Positions 7,911 to 15,178 of a stretch of 17,234 bases of DNA are shown here, piece by piece. Location of the stretch: positions 1 through 17,234 of the forward strand of contig JAFUUM010000221.1 of the NCBI GenBank assembly GCA_017477805.1, in the 5' to 3' direction. This stretch comes from Lachnospiraceae bacterium (lineage in GTDB: Bacteria > Bacillota > Clostridia > Lachnospirales > Lachnospiraceae). Each line of letters starts with the position of its first letter. Position 1 is the stretch's first letter. Position numbers and translations under genes: made by a program. The notes beneath the pieces were generated by a model, which was not told the origin of the DNA, ran no database searches, and worked only from the letters and a program-made list of their open reading frames with translations.

Positions 7911-9686
7911 TTAGAAGTCCTCCTTTTCCTTGATGATCTTATCCACCTGAGCGGTAAGTTCATCGTTGATGTCTTTGTATACGCCCTCAAGCTCTGCTTC
8001 GGGAGTGTATTTGAAACGTCCGATCCTCTCACGGACAGGCATATCCACCAGCTTATCGATGGAAGCGCCCTGTTCCAGAGCACGTCCTGCTTCGTCGTAG
8101 AAGTTCATGATCATCTGCATCATCATGTTCTGCTTCTTCAGACTAGTGAAAGTGTCCACCTCATGGAATGCATCCTGGTGCAGATAGTCCTCACGGATGG
8201 ATCTTGCAGCTTCCATCTTGAGGCGGTCCGGTGCGGACAGAGCGTCCATACCGACCAGCTGTACCATTTCCTGCAGGGAAGACTCTTCGGAAAGAAGTCT
8301 CATCATACGGCCCCTAAGACCCATCCAGGTGCCGCCGGTCTTGTTATCCAGCCAGCCGCCCAGGGATTCCTGATACAGAGAGTAACTCTCCAGCCAGTTG
8401 ATGGCGGGGAAGTGTCTCTTATAAGCCAGAGCAGAGTCCAGTCTCCAGAATACCTTTACCACACGCAGGGTTGCCTGGGTTACGGGCTCGGAGATATCAC
8501 CGCCGGCAGGAGATACGGCACCGATAACGGAAAGGGCGCCTTCTCTGTCTTCGGAACAAAGGGTCTTTACACGTCCTGCACGCTCATAGAACTGTGCCAG
8601 ACGGGAACCAAGGTATGCGGGGTAACCTTCCTCACCGGGCATTTCCTCAAGACGACCGGACATTTCACGAAGAGCCTCGGCCCAACGGGAAGTGGAGTCA
8701 GCCATGAGTGCTACGGAGTAGCCCATGTCACGGAAGTACTCAGCGATGGTGATACCGGTGTAGATGGATGCCTCACGGGCTGCCACGGGCATATCCGAAG
8801 TGTTGGCGATCAGTACGGTTCTCTGCATCAGGGATTTCCCGGTCTTGGGATCCTTCAGTTCAGGGAACTCGTTCAGAACGTCGGTCATCTCGTTTCCGCG
8901 CTCGCCGCATCCGATGTAGACCACGATATCCGCATCTGCCCATTTTGCCAGCTGATGCTGTACAACCGTCTTACCGGAACCGAAAGGTCCGGGAACTGCT
9001 GCAACACCACCCTTAGCGATGGGGAACAGGGTATCGATGACTCTCTGACCGGTGATCAGAGGAGTGTCCATGGAAAGTTTCTCTTTGTAAGGACGGCCCT
9101 TACGTACGGGCCACTTCTGGAGAAGGGTCAGGGGATATTCCTTACCGTCATCACCGGAAACAACTGCTACGGTCTCGGTAACAGTGTAATCGCCTGCGGT
9201 GATGGATTTGATGGTACCGGTGATGCCCGGGGGAACCATGATCTTCTGGGTTACCACTTCGGTCTCTTCTACGGTACCGATGACATCGCCTCCGGTCACC
9301 TTATCCCCAACCTGTGCGGTTGCGGTAAAGTGCCATTTGATGTCTCTCTTTAAGGCTGCAACTTCAACACCTCTCTGGAGATTGTTGGAGCCGGTTACTT
9401 TCATGATGTCATCCAGAGGTCTCTGGATACCATCGTAGATACTGCTGATGAGGCCGGGGCCCAGTTCTACGCTCATGGGTGCGCCGGTGGACTCTACGGG
9501 AGCCCCGGGCTTAAGACCGGATGTTTCCTCATAAACCTGTATGGATGCCTCGTCGCCGTGCATCTCGATGATCTCGCCGATCAGTCTCTGGTCACTAACG
9601 CGCACCACGTCAAACATGTTGGCATCTCGCATGCCGGTGGCGATGACCAGCGGTCCGGCAATCTTCTTGATCGTTCCACTACTCAT
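7911..9686 (-). CDS. ntpA: V-type ATP synthase catalytic subunit A
   Basis: The 591-residue catalytic subunit hydrolyses or makes ATP in the A3B3 head. The P-loop GPFGSGKT is at 233-240, the catalytic-glutamate motif GERGNE at 261-266, and the Walker B strand ends at Asp330 in VALMADSTSRWAEA. The insertion characteristic of A subunits (absent from F1 beta) occupies about 110-190, with VPPGITGTI inside it. PSLSxL-like adenine-pocket and C-terminal helical segments are in place, and length is normal. The ATG sits directly after the stop of the F-subunit gene (TAAATG) behind a near-perfect GGAGGTGA 7 nt upstream, fitting strong translation of a three-copy subunit. Confidence 0.98.
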   Translation of the reverse strand: MSSGTIKKIAGPLVIATGMRDANMFDVVRVSDQRLIGEIIEMHGDEASIQVYEETSGLKPGAPVESTGAPMSVELGPGLISSIYDGIQRPLDDIMKVTGSNNLQRGVEVAALKRDIKWHFTATAQVGDKVTGGDVIGTVEETEVVTQKIMVPPGITGTIKSITAGDYTVTETVAVVSGDDGKEYPLTLLQKWPVRKGRPYKEKLSMDTPLITGQRVIDTLFPIAKGGVAAVPGPFGSGKTVVQHQLAKWADADIVVYIGCGERGNEMTDVLNEFPELKDPKTGKSLMQRTVLIANTSDMPVAAREASIYTGITIAEYFRDMGYSVALMADSTSRWAEALREMSGRLEEMPGEEGYPAYLGSRLAQFYERAGRVKTLCSEDREGALSVIGAVSPAGGDISEPVTQATLRVVKVFWRLDSALAYKRHFPAINWLESYSLYQESLGGWLDNKTGGTWMGLRGRMMRLLSEESSLQEMVQLVGMDALSAPDRLKMEAARSIREDYLHQDAFHEVDTFTSLKKQNMMMQMIMNFYDEAGRALEQGASIDKLVDMPVRERIGRFKYTPEAELEGVYKDINDELTAQVDKIIKEKEDF

Positions 9687-10016
9687 TTACTTATCACCTC
9701 CAAAGATAATATCGGAACCCACTGCCTGTTCCACGGATTTTTTCACGGATGCAAGTCCTTTTCCCGTATTCCCGGAGATACCGGGGATCAGGATGATGGC
9801 GGGTTTGGGCTGGCTCCGGAAGCGCTCGATGTCATTTTCGATCACATCCGCAAGCTGTTCGGTCACGTAGATCACTGCGTAATCCGACTCCGCCAGTTTT
9901 CTTAAAGTCTTGCCGGCTTCTTCTGACTCTTCCGGGGTGAAGCGGAATGTATCCAGCCCAAGGGCGCTGAAGCCGTAAATGGAGTCCCAATCACCCATTA
10001 CTGCTATCTTATACAT
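9687..10016 (-). CDS. ntpG: V-type ATP synthase subunit F (central stalk; NtpG in Enterococcus hirae)
   Basis: A 109-residue protein starting YKIAVMGDWDSIYGFSALGL, the usual opening of subunit F, a small Rossmann-like protein that binds the side of subunit D in the rotating stalk. YAVIYVTEQLA and PAIILIPGI are the expected later strands. The ATG at 10016 overlaps the last 8 nt of the subunit C gene. Naming differs between systems: this is F in archaeal/Thermus nomenclature and NtpG in E. hirae. Confidence 0.94.
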   Translation of the reverse strand: MYKIAVMGDWDSIYGFSALGLDTFRFTPEESEEAGKTLRKLAESDYAVIYVTEQLADVIENDIERFRSQPKPAIILIPGISGNTGKGLASVKKSVEQAVGSDIIFGGDK

Positions 10017-10989
10017 ACATTTCCCTTACCCTTCCCCGGATGAATTCATCCGGAAAACCGTTTCGTTTGCCGGACAGAATGATCCGAACTGTTTTGATCT
10101 CGTTTTCGCGAGCCAGTATATAAGCCGCCAGCGGTCCGATCCCGAAGGATTGATAAAGCTGAGGTTTGATGGCGCGGATCATGCGATTGTCACACCATCT
10201 CTCAAAAGCTGCGGGCGAGAGTTTTAATTCTTCCACCGCTTCCCCGTATCCTGTGGACTCCAGGTAAGCATAGATGGCTTCGGCGCTGCCGGAGGCCGCT
10301 TCCGCAAGTCGGTCAACACTGACGGACTCGCAGGGGGCAAGGGCTTCGCTTAAGAACTCTCTGGTCTTTCCGGTCTTCTGGCCACGTACCGCGATCTTGA
10401 TGTCCGCGGTAGCTACGGTCAGTTCTCCGTAAAGAGCAAGCAGCTCGCTGCCGGATTGTTTGGATGCTTCGTAGATTGCGGACAGGGCCGCTTTATCAAC
10501 GATAACATCGCAGAGCTGGCCATCCCGGGTCTTTAATAACGTATCCGTTGCCTCTTTGGCAACAGCCGCCATATGTCCCGGCAGGCGGTCGAACTCACGG
10601 GCTTCGATCGCATCCTTCATCAGCTGCACGTCCACGGTGCCGCCCTCCCGGTAGATCCCGGGGTGCTCGCCGGCGGTGCAGGTTTCTTTGATGGCCGCTT
10701 TTAAGTTGTGATAGTCCTTTTCATACAGAAACACGTTGAACACAGACTCATCGTCTACCAGTTCTTTGATCAGCTCCCAGGTCTTTTCCGTCTCCCGGGT
10801 CAGCATGGCATCCACGTTTACGGTGTCCGCCCCTGCATCGCCCGTTCCCCAGCCTTTTTCCTGGAGGAGCTTAACAGCGGTTTCCTCATCGGGTGCCGAC
10901 AGGAGCTGATCCAAAACGGCACCGCTAAGTAGTCCCAGTTCATGAGCCCTGATACGTGCAACTGCATAGATATAGTTTTTATCTGCCAT
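10009..10989 (-). CDS. ntpC: V-type ATP synthase subunit C
   Basis: A 326-residue, mostly helical protein; subunit C (d in eukaryotes) is the socket that seats the D/F shaft on the membrane rotor ring. It begins YIYAVARIRAHELGLLS, the standard opening, and ends with ENEIKTVRIILSGKRNGFPDEFIRGRVREMYV-like sequence (INEIKNLRII...G...E.I..R.R..YV in the family). The ATG at 10989 has AAGGAG 9 nt upstream and the stop overlaps the F gene. The length is normal and no defects are seen. Confidence 0.96.
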   Translation of the reverse strand: MADKNYIYAVARIRAHELGLLSGAVLDQLLSAPDEETAVKLLQEKGWGTGDAGADTVNVDAMLTRETEKTWELIKELVDDESVFNVFLYEKDYHNLKAAIKETCTAGEHPGIYREGGTVDVQLMKDAIEAREFDRLPGHMAAVAKEATDTLLKTRDGQLCDVIVDKAALSAIYEASKQSGSELLALYGELTVATADIKIAVRGQKTGKTREFLSEALAPCESVSVDRLAEAASGSAEAIYAYLESTGYGEAVEELKLSPAAFERWCDNRMIRAIKPQLYQSFGIGPLAAYILARENEIKTVRIILSGKRNGFPDEFIRGRVREMYV

Positions 10990-11012
10990 CAGCAGTCACT
11001 CCTTATCCTTTT

Positions 11013-11600
11013 TTAAAAAAGCAGTTCACGTACCTTGTCCTGTAATTCGTTTTTCCGTGCTTCCAAAATGTTCTCGAAGGAACCGTTCTCTTCGATATCA
11101 CCGTACTTTAAGATAAATCCGCTCTTGATGTCCGCTGCCTTATCAGACACGGTCAGCTCGCCTCCCGCGGGAAGGGCTGCCTTCAACTTGCCTGCAAAGT
11201 CAGCAGGGATGCGCTTTAAGTCTTTCGCAGAAAAACAGATCTCGCCCTTTTCGCCGTGAGCGATGCCCTTGATCATCTTTAAGATGGTGTCAAAGTATTC
11301 GCCATCGGGCAGGGTGTTGACCTTCTCCAGAGCCTTTGTGAGGACGCCGGTGATGATCTCCTGCTTTTCGGCAAGCAGCATCTGTTTCTGCTTCAGCTGC
11401 GCTGCGAATTCTGCACGGGATGCCTGATCCGCCAGGCGTTTTTCCAGTTCCTTTTCTGCGGCCGCAGTCTCAGATTTGATCTCTTTATCCGCTGCGTTCT
11501 TGATCTCCGCAGCTTCTCCTTCGGCCTTTTTCAGAATGGCGGATACTTCTTCCTTCGATACCTTTTCGATATCTTCTATGATCTTTTCTAATCCCGTCAT
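11013..11600 (-). CDS. ntpE: V-type ATP synthase subunit E (peripheral stalk)
   Basis: A 195-residue protein whose first 110 residues are a charged, alanine-rich helix (EEVSAILKKAEGEAAEIK and following) and whose C-terminal third is a compact alpha/beta domain ending VRELLF. This is the architecture of subunit E, which pairs with subunit H to form the outer stalks that hold the head still. Sequence identity between E subunits is low, so the call rests on architecture, length and position between K and C. The ATG at 11600 has TAGGAGA 6-7 nt upstream. A long, structured spacer separates it from ntpK. Confidence 0.92.
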   Translation of the reverse strand: MTGLEKIIEDIEKVSKEEVSAILKKAEGEAAEIKNAADKEIKSETAAAEKELEKRLADQASRAEFAAQLKQKQMLLAEKQEIITGVLTKALEKVNTLPDGEYFDTILKMIKGIAHGEKGEICFSAKDLKRIPADFAGKLKAALPAGGELTVSDKAADIKSGFILKYGDIEENGSFENILEARKNELQDKVRELLF

Positions 11601-11632
11601 ATCTTTCTCCTAATCTCAATATTCTTTAGCCC

Positions 11633-11668
11633 CCTGATTGCTACACGCTTCGCGTTCTCGCAATCAGG
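11633..11668. repeat. Intercistronic hairpin 1 (ntpK-ntpE spacer, proximal to ntpE)
   Basis: CCTGATTGC (11633-11641) is a perfect 9-bp match to GCAATCAGG (11660-11668). Inside it ACGC/GCGT pair around a three-base loop, TTC on the plus strand and GAA on the coding strand. It lies about 20 nt upstream of the ntpE ribosome site. No U-run follows in the coding direction. Confidence 0.7.
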
Positions 11669-11688
11669 CAGAACATTCGGAACGCTAC

Positions 11689-11705
11689 GAGTTACTTCGT
11701 AACTC
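11689..11705. repeat. Intercistronic hairpin 2 (ntpK-ntpE spacer)
   Basis: GAGTTAC and GTAACTC form a perfect 7-bp stem around TTC (GAA on the coding strand). It lies between the other two hairpins of this spacer and is not followed by a U-run. Confidence 0.65.
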
Positions 11706-11727
11706 TTGCTTTTCCTCATTTTCTTGC

Positions 11728-11787
11728 AGTTGCCAAAGTCAGCTGTTTCGCTGTGCAAGCACGCTCACCAGCTGCACTTTTGCAACT
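11728..11787. repeat. Intercistronic hairpin 3 (ntpK-ntpE spacer, just after ntpK stop)
   Basis: An 18/19-nt imperfect inverted repeat: 11728-11745 (AGTTGC, AAAGT, CAGCTG blocks) pairs with 11769-11787. One mismatch and one bulged base separate three perfect blocks; the loop is 23 nt. It begins 5 nt after the ntpK stop codon, a position suited to protecting the 3' end of an upstream mRNA segment. The coding-strand sequence after it is A-rich, not U-rich, so it is not a classical terminator. Confidence 0.7.
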
Positions 11788-11792
11788 TGGTG

Positions 11793-12278
11793 CTAAATGT
11801 TTATACCTGCAACTCCAAATACTGCAAGGATAGAAATCAGCAGAGCCAAAATTGCGTAGGTCTCAACCATGGCGGGGAAGATCATGGACTTACCGAACTG
11901 ATCGGGCTTTTTGGATGCAAGGCCGATAGCGGAAACGGCTGCTTTACCCTGCTCGTTACCGGAAACCAGGCCAACGAAAGCGATGGGCAGGCAAGCTGCG
12001 AAGTACAGCAGACCTTTTGCCAGAGACATATCGGAAGCACCGCCGCCGAGAACGCCGATCTGAGACAGAGTAATGAATGCGATCAGCAGACCGTAGATAC
12101 CCTGTGTACCGGGCAGCAGCTGCAGGATCAGTACCTTAGAGAATTTGGAAGGATCTTCCGTAACAACGCCGGCAGCAGCCTGACCTGCCTTACCTACGCC
12201 GAGTGCGCTTCCCATGCCTGCGAACAGACCTGCGAAAGAAGCTCCCATCAGTGCCCAAAATAATCCAGTACTAGCCAT
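11793..12278 (-). CDS. ntpK: V-type ATP synthase subunit K (rotor ring proteolipid), predicted Na+-binding
   Basis: A 161-residue protein with four transmembrane helices as two internal hairpins, as in E. hirae NtpK. It forms the membrane rotor ring that carries the ion. The ATG at 12278 is preferred: GGAGG lies 10 nt upstream within the end of ntpI, and a TTG two codons earlier has only 4 nt spacing. Numbered from this ATG, helix 2 carries LPGTQGIYG with Thr58, Gln59 and Tyr62, helix 3/4 carries Gln110 in NEQGK, and helix 4 carries the ion-binding Glu139 in AMVETYAIL. These correspond to Thr64, Gln65, Tyr68, Gln110 and Glu139 of the sodium-binding site known in E. hirae NtpK, so Na+ coupling is inferred. 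The first hairpin lacks the acidic residue, as usual for this duplicated type. Confidence 0.97.
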   Translation of the reverse strand: MASTGLFWALMGASFAGLFAGMGSALGVGKAGQAAAGVVTEDPSKFSKVLILQLLPGTQGIYGLLIAFITLSQIGVLGGGASDMSLAKGLLYFAACLPIAFVGLVSGNEQGKAAVSAIGLASKKPDQFGKSMIFPAMVETYAILALLISILAVFGVAGINI

Positions 12279-12280
12279 AA

Positions 12281-14278
12281 TCAAATATCCTCCTTAATTT
12301 TGAAGTATTTCGTATTTTCCGTGAAAGGACGGAACTCTCTTCCGCCGCCTTCATAAAACTTGCCAAAGAACTCAACAAACTGCAGACGGTTTGTGTGTAC
12401 GTACGCACCCAGCAGGTTGATCAAGAGGTTCAGGATCTGTCCTACGAGGAAGACCAGGATGAACATGATCACACCGAAGATGTTCTTGCCGCCCATGGAA
12501 CCCATCTTGTTAAATACGGATGCGATAACCGAGGTTGCAAGACCAAGAGCCAGAAGTCTGGAGTAGGAAAGCACGTCGCTCAAATAACTTGTAATGCCGT
12601 AGAAAGCATACAGACCTTTGAGGATACGCTTGCCCCAGTTCTTGGACTCTCTGCCGCCGGTCAGGATGATGCCAACGGCACCGATGCCGGCCACAATGCC
12701 TGCAATGTTTGCAACGTTAGCGGGTACCAGCCACTCGATGGCCAGCATTTCCGTGATCATGGACATGCTCAGAAGGTAAACAACACATCCGCCAACCAGC
12801 ATGTACCAGAACACCACGTCGTAGATGGCATCCAGGACTTTTCCTGCTTTCAGGAGCTGATACAGCTTCACGCCAAGACCCACGAATAAGTGGATGAGGC
12901 CGATGAGGAAGCAGTAACCCAGCATCCGCATGGGGTTATCCAGAGGTGCAAACCACAGAGGTTTCACCGATACTTCTTTGCCGAAGAAGGTTCCGGAAAC
13001 AACCGTTACCGTATCGCCGAAGAAGGATCCGAAGATCAGTCCCCAGATGGCGGTGGAAATTCCGCAGAAGCAGAACAGCGTCAGGGTCTTTCTCATGCCC
13101 TCTTCCATGTTCTTGAACTTCAGGAGGCAGAACCCCGTAGCCAGTGCGATCACAAGTCCATATCCCGCATCTCCCAGCATCATGCCGAAGAGGAAGTAAT
13201 AGAACAGGGATACCAGGAAGGTAGGATCGATCTCGCCTTTTCCCGGAAGGGAATAAGAACCCACCACGCTCTCCACCGGAGCGGAGAAACCATTGTTCTT
13301 TAAAGCTACCGGTACGTCCTCATCTTCACCGGGATCCGTCAGCTCCACGCTGATGGTGTAGCGGTCGGTCAGGGAAGTCTCAAGCTTCTCTGCTTTTGTG
13401 ACCGGTACGTACCCGTCGATGATAAAGGTGTTCTTCGACTGGCCAAGGCCGCCGATGACCTCGTACTTGTCGGCTCGCATGGTGAAGTAATCCCTGGCAA
13501 ACTGCAGTTCCTCACGCTGATCCGCGTGGGATGCGATCTTTGCCTTCAGATCATCCACCTCTTTGCGTCTTCCCTCCATCTTCTGCTCGATATCCTGAAT
13601 GGCTTTCGCCGGATTCATGGAACTTGCGGGAGGTTTTGCAAAGTTCAGTTTGTGCAGGGCTTCCGCCACTGCCTGGGCATCCTTCTTCCCGCAGATCACA
13701 GACAGATAAGTCTGCTGCGGAGTCTGACCTATGATCTCCGCATCTGCGGCCACGTCTCCCAGCGCTTCGTACAAAGCGGTGAGGGAGCAGTCCCCCTGTA
13801 CGGTGCCCACAAACACTTTCGATGTTTTTGTTCCTTCAAAGTCCAGAGGAAGATCGTACTTCATCCAGGGCTCCAAGGAGATCTTTTGCGCTTCGAGTTT
13901 CGGAAGATCCGCAAGCTTTTCAGCGTATTCTTTTTGCAGGGCAACGATCTGTTTGGCATGGGTCACCGCGGTGTCCCTGCCTCTGACCTTTTCCTCATAC
14001 TCTGCAACCGTTAAGGTCTTTCTGCCTTCCAAAGATGCAAGCATTCCCTTATCTTCCGGGGCATGCTCATCCAGAATGGCCAGCGCCTGTTCCGCCAGAG
14101 TACAGTTTTTCTGGAAAATGGACTTTGCACCTGCTGTGTCCTGCGCAGTAAAGAACGCATCTTCGCCGAGGGAAGACTCGATCTCCACAACACCCATTCG
14201 CTGGATCTGCTCGAGAACCGCTTTACGGTCCCGCTTCAGTCCGACGATCTGGACACGTTTCATCGGTACAACGGACAT
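12281..14278 (-). CDS. ntpI: V-type ATP synthase subunit I (membrane stator, a-subunit)
   Basis: A 665-residue protein: residues 1 to about 345 are a cytosolic domain with two coiled-coil stretches (about 95-130 and 225-260) that bind the peripheral stalks; residues about 354-625 hold some seven or eight membrane helices that form the ion half-channels against the K ring. FGMMLGDAGYG (364-374) is a family signature. Arg574 in SYSRLLALGLATSVIA corresponds to the arginine essential for ion release in V-ATPase a-subunits (as in yeast Vph1p). ATG at 14278 has GGAGGG 7-8 nt upstream, and the 3' end contains the ribosome site of ntpK, two nucleotides before that gene. Length is normal. Confidence 0.97.
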   Translation of the reverse strand: MSVVPMKRVQIVGLKRDRKAVLEQIQRMGVVEIESSLGEDAFFTAQDTAGAKSIFQKNCTLAEQALAILDEHAPEDKGMLASLEGRKTLTVAEYEEKVRGRDTAVTHAKQIVALQKEYAEKLADLPKLEAQKISLEPWMKYDLPLDFEGTKTSKVFVGTVQGDCSLTALYEALGDVAADAEIIGQTPQQTYLSVICGKKDAQAVAEALHKLNFAKPPASSMNPAKAIQDIEQKMEGRRKEVDDLKAKIASHADQREELQFARDYFTMRADKYEVIGGLGQSKNTFIIDGYVPVTKAEKLETSLTDRYTISVELTDPGEDEDVPVALKNNGFSAPVESVVGSYSLPGKGEIDPTFLVSLFYYFLFGMMLGDAGYGLVIALATGFCLLKFKNMEEGMRKTLTLFCFCGISTAIWGLIFGSFFGDTVTVVSGTFFGKEVSVKPLWFAPLDNPMRMLGYCFLIGLIHLFVGLGVKLYQLLKAGKVLDAIYDVVFWYMLVGGCVVYLLSMSMITEMLAIEWLVPANVANIAGIVAGIGAVGIILTGGRESKNWGKRILKGLYAFYGITSYLSDVLSYSRLLALGLATSVIASVFNKMGSMGGKNIFGVIMFILVFLVGQILNLLINLLGAYVHTNRLQFVEFFGKFYEGGGREFRPFTENTKYFKIKEDI

Positions 14279-14296
14279 TGATTAGCCCTCCTTTCC

Positions 14297-14608
14297 TCAG
14301 CCTGACAATGCCTTGAGAACAGCATCCACGGCTTCGCCTTCCTTTGCTTTCACGGTTTCCTTGAGCTGGGAGATCTTCGCTTCGGTCTCTTTCAACTTTT
14401 TCTCCATGAGCGCATCCTGTGAAGCTTTTGCGTTCTGCATCTCCGCGTCCTCGCGACGCTTGATGCTCTCGGCAGCTTCTTTCTTTGCAGCCTCAGCCTC
14501 TTTCTTTGCTTTAGCTACGATCTCTTCCGCCTTTGCTTTCGCCCCTTTGGCGGCTTCTTCTGCTGCTTTTTCCGCGTTTTTGATCGCATCGATCGTTTCT
14601 TTTGCCAC
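14297..14608 (-). CDS. V-type ATP synthase subunit H/G-like (peripheral stalk; NtpF/AhaH type)
   Basis: First gene of the ATPase operon: a 103-residue, almost wholly helical protein of Ala, Lys and Glu with a heptad-like pattern, matching the small stalk subunit that pairs with E. It starts VAKETIDAIKNAEKAAEEA. The start is taken as GTG at 14606-14608 because AAGGTGGTGA sits 7 nt upstream and homologues open with a similar helix about 100 residues long. The frame is open to an ATG at 14689, but that would add a non-helical tail without a ribosome site. Identity rests on composition, length and operon position, since coiled coils of this kind match many unrelated proteins. Confidence 0.85.
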   Translation of the reverse strand: MAKETIDAIKNAEKAAEEAAKGAKAKAEEIVAKAKKEAEAAKKEAAESIKRREDAEMQNAKASQDALMEKKLKETEAKISQLKETVKAKEGEAVDAVLKALSG

Positions 14609-14748
14609 TTTCTCACCACCTTGTCTTGTTTTTATTTCCGCGACACTGCCTGTCATCGTTCCCCTTTTACACCGTTGTCGTTCCGGCACCGCGTGCCTGT
14701 TTTTACGGCCTTGGACATACGCCAGGCAAAGTATACGAATACTACTCT
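14609..14748 (-). other. Untranslated leader of the V-ATPase operon
   Basis: About 135 nt from the predicted transcription start to the GTG of the first gene. It holds a 5-bp hairpin GGCAC-CGC-GTGCC (14685-14697) and a palindrome AGTAT-ACGA-ATACT (14730-14743) that falls over the predicted start site and could be an operator. GGAACGA occurs twice. I do not recognise a known riboswitch or a leader peptide. Confidence 0.45.
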
Positions 14749-14777
14749 AGTATAAATAATTTTGTCAGTTATTACAA
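14749..14777 (-). promoter_or_regulatory. Probable sigma-A promoter of the V-ATPase operon
   Basis: On the minus strand TTGTAA (14772-14777) is followed after 17 nt by TATACT (14749-14754), close to the TTGACA/TATAAT consensus with ideal spacing. The surrounding sequence is AT-rich, and it lies just downstream of the terminator that closes the preceding small gene. Confidence 0.65.
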
Positions 14778-14813
14778 CAAATTTGTGTATATAATTCAAA
14801 CAAATAAACAAAA

Positions 14814-14853
14814 ATTCCCGCATTGGGCGAAAAAGGTCGTCCAATGCGGGAAT
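14814..14853 (-). terminator. Rho-independent terminator after the small membrane-protein frame
   Basis: A perfect 13-bp inverted repeat (ATTCCCGCATTGG with CCAATGCGGGAAT), extended by CGA/TCG to a six-base loop, is followed on the minus strand by TTTTTG. It begins three bases after the stop at 14857, separating that gene from the ATPase promoter. Confidence 0.9.
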
Positions 14854-14856
14854 ATA

Positions 14857-15054
14857 TCAATGTTTCTTATAGTCTGAATGTTTCCACTCCAGATCCGATC
14901 TAAGGTACCAGATGTAATCCGCTGTGTCGGTGCCGATGCGGACCGTATTGTCCAGGAAACCGGAAGGAACGATATAGATCGCCGCGCCCAAAACCAGTGC
15001 GATAAGGGTAAAACGCACCCCCTTGCTCTTTTTGAAGCCTCGGAAGTTTGACAC
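14857..15054 (-). CDS. Small single-pass membrane protein, probably 5'-truncated by the insertion sequence
   Basis: A 65-residue frame with a basic N-terminus (RGFKKSKGVR), one hydrophobic segment at about 15-32 (FTLIALVLGAAIYIVP) and a polar C-terminal part (GTDTADYIWYLRSDLEWKHSDYKKH). I do not recognise the family. The start is GTG at 15052-15054 with GAGG 7 nt upstream, but both GTG and the GAGG lie inside the left end of the insertion sequence (from 15047). Only codons from about residue 4 onward are chromosomal, so the original start has been replaced, or the frame is the 3' remnant of a longer gene. The strong terminator directly behind it supports a genuine gene. Whether it is still transcribed is unclear. 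Confidence 0.55.
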   Translation of the reverse strand: MSNFRGFKKSKGVRFTLIALVLGAAIYIVPSGFLDNTVRIGTDTADYIWYLRSDLEWKHSDYKKH

Positions 15055-15060
15055 CCAAAA
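15047..15060 (+). repeat. Left terminal inverted repeat of the insertion sequence
   Basis: TTTGACACCCAAAA matches the reverse complement of 17214-17227 (TTTGACACCTAAAA) at 13 of 14 positions. Similarity stops outside these points, which sets the element's ends. An AAGCC block occurs a few bases further in at both ends. Confidence 0.75.
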
Positions 15061-15067
15061 TCCTCAG

Positions 15068-15091
15068 AAGCCAGTGATGGCTTTATTTTTT
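15068..15091 (+). terminator. Possible inward-facing terminator at the left end of the element
   Basis: AAGCCA/TGGCTT form a 6-bp stem with loop GTGA, followed by TATTTTTT on the plus strand. It would stop outside transcription from entering the transposase gene, a known protective arrangement in insertion sequences. The stem is short. Confidence 0.4.
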
Positions 15092-15113
15092 GCACAAATT
15101 TAAATGTTGTGTA

Positions 15114-15142
15114 TTGCGTATATGCGTATATAGTGGTAAAAT
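15114..15142 (+). promoter_or_regulatory. Probable transposase promoter
   Basis: TTGCGT (15114-15119), 17 nt spacer, TAAAAT (15137-15142). The spacer contains a tandem repeat of GCGTATAT. An overlapping alternative is TTGTGT with a 16-nt spacer and TATAGT. Confidence 0.5.
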
Positions 15143-15178
15143 ATTAGTATACTACTAAGTGTTGTGGAGGTGCCACAG

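Noticed and set aside
6765..9353. Plus-strand open frame of 862 codons
   Set aside because: It lies antisense to ntpB and ntpA, whose products are unmistakable; its translation is low-complexity in character, matches no family I know and has no ribosome site. It is a shadow frame caused by codon bias.
11601..11792. Transcription terminator between ntpK and ntpE
   Set aside because: The three hairpins are strong, but none is followed by a U-run on the coding strand and the downstream genes belong to the same complex.
14609..14689. Longer start for the first ATPase gene at the ATG at 14689
   Set aside because: The added residues are not helical in character, no ribosome site precedes that ATG, and the GTG at 14608 has an excellent one.
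14609..14748. Riboswitch in the leader of the ATPase operon
   Set aside because: Only a 5-bp hairpin and a short palindrome are seen; no known riboswitch core and no terminator/antiterminator pair can be drawn.
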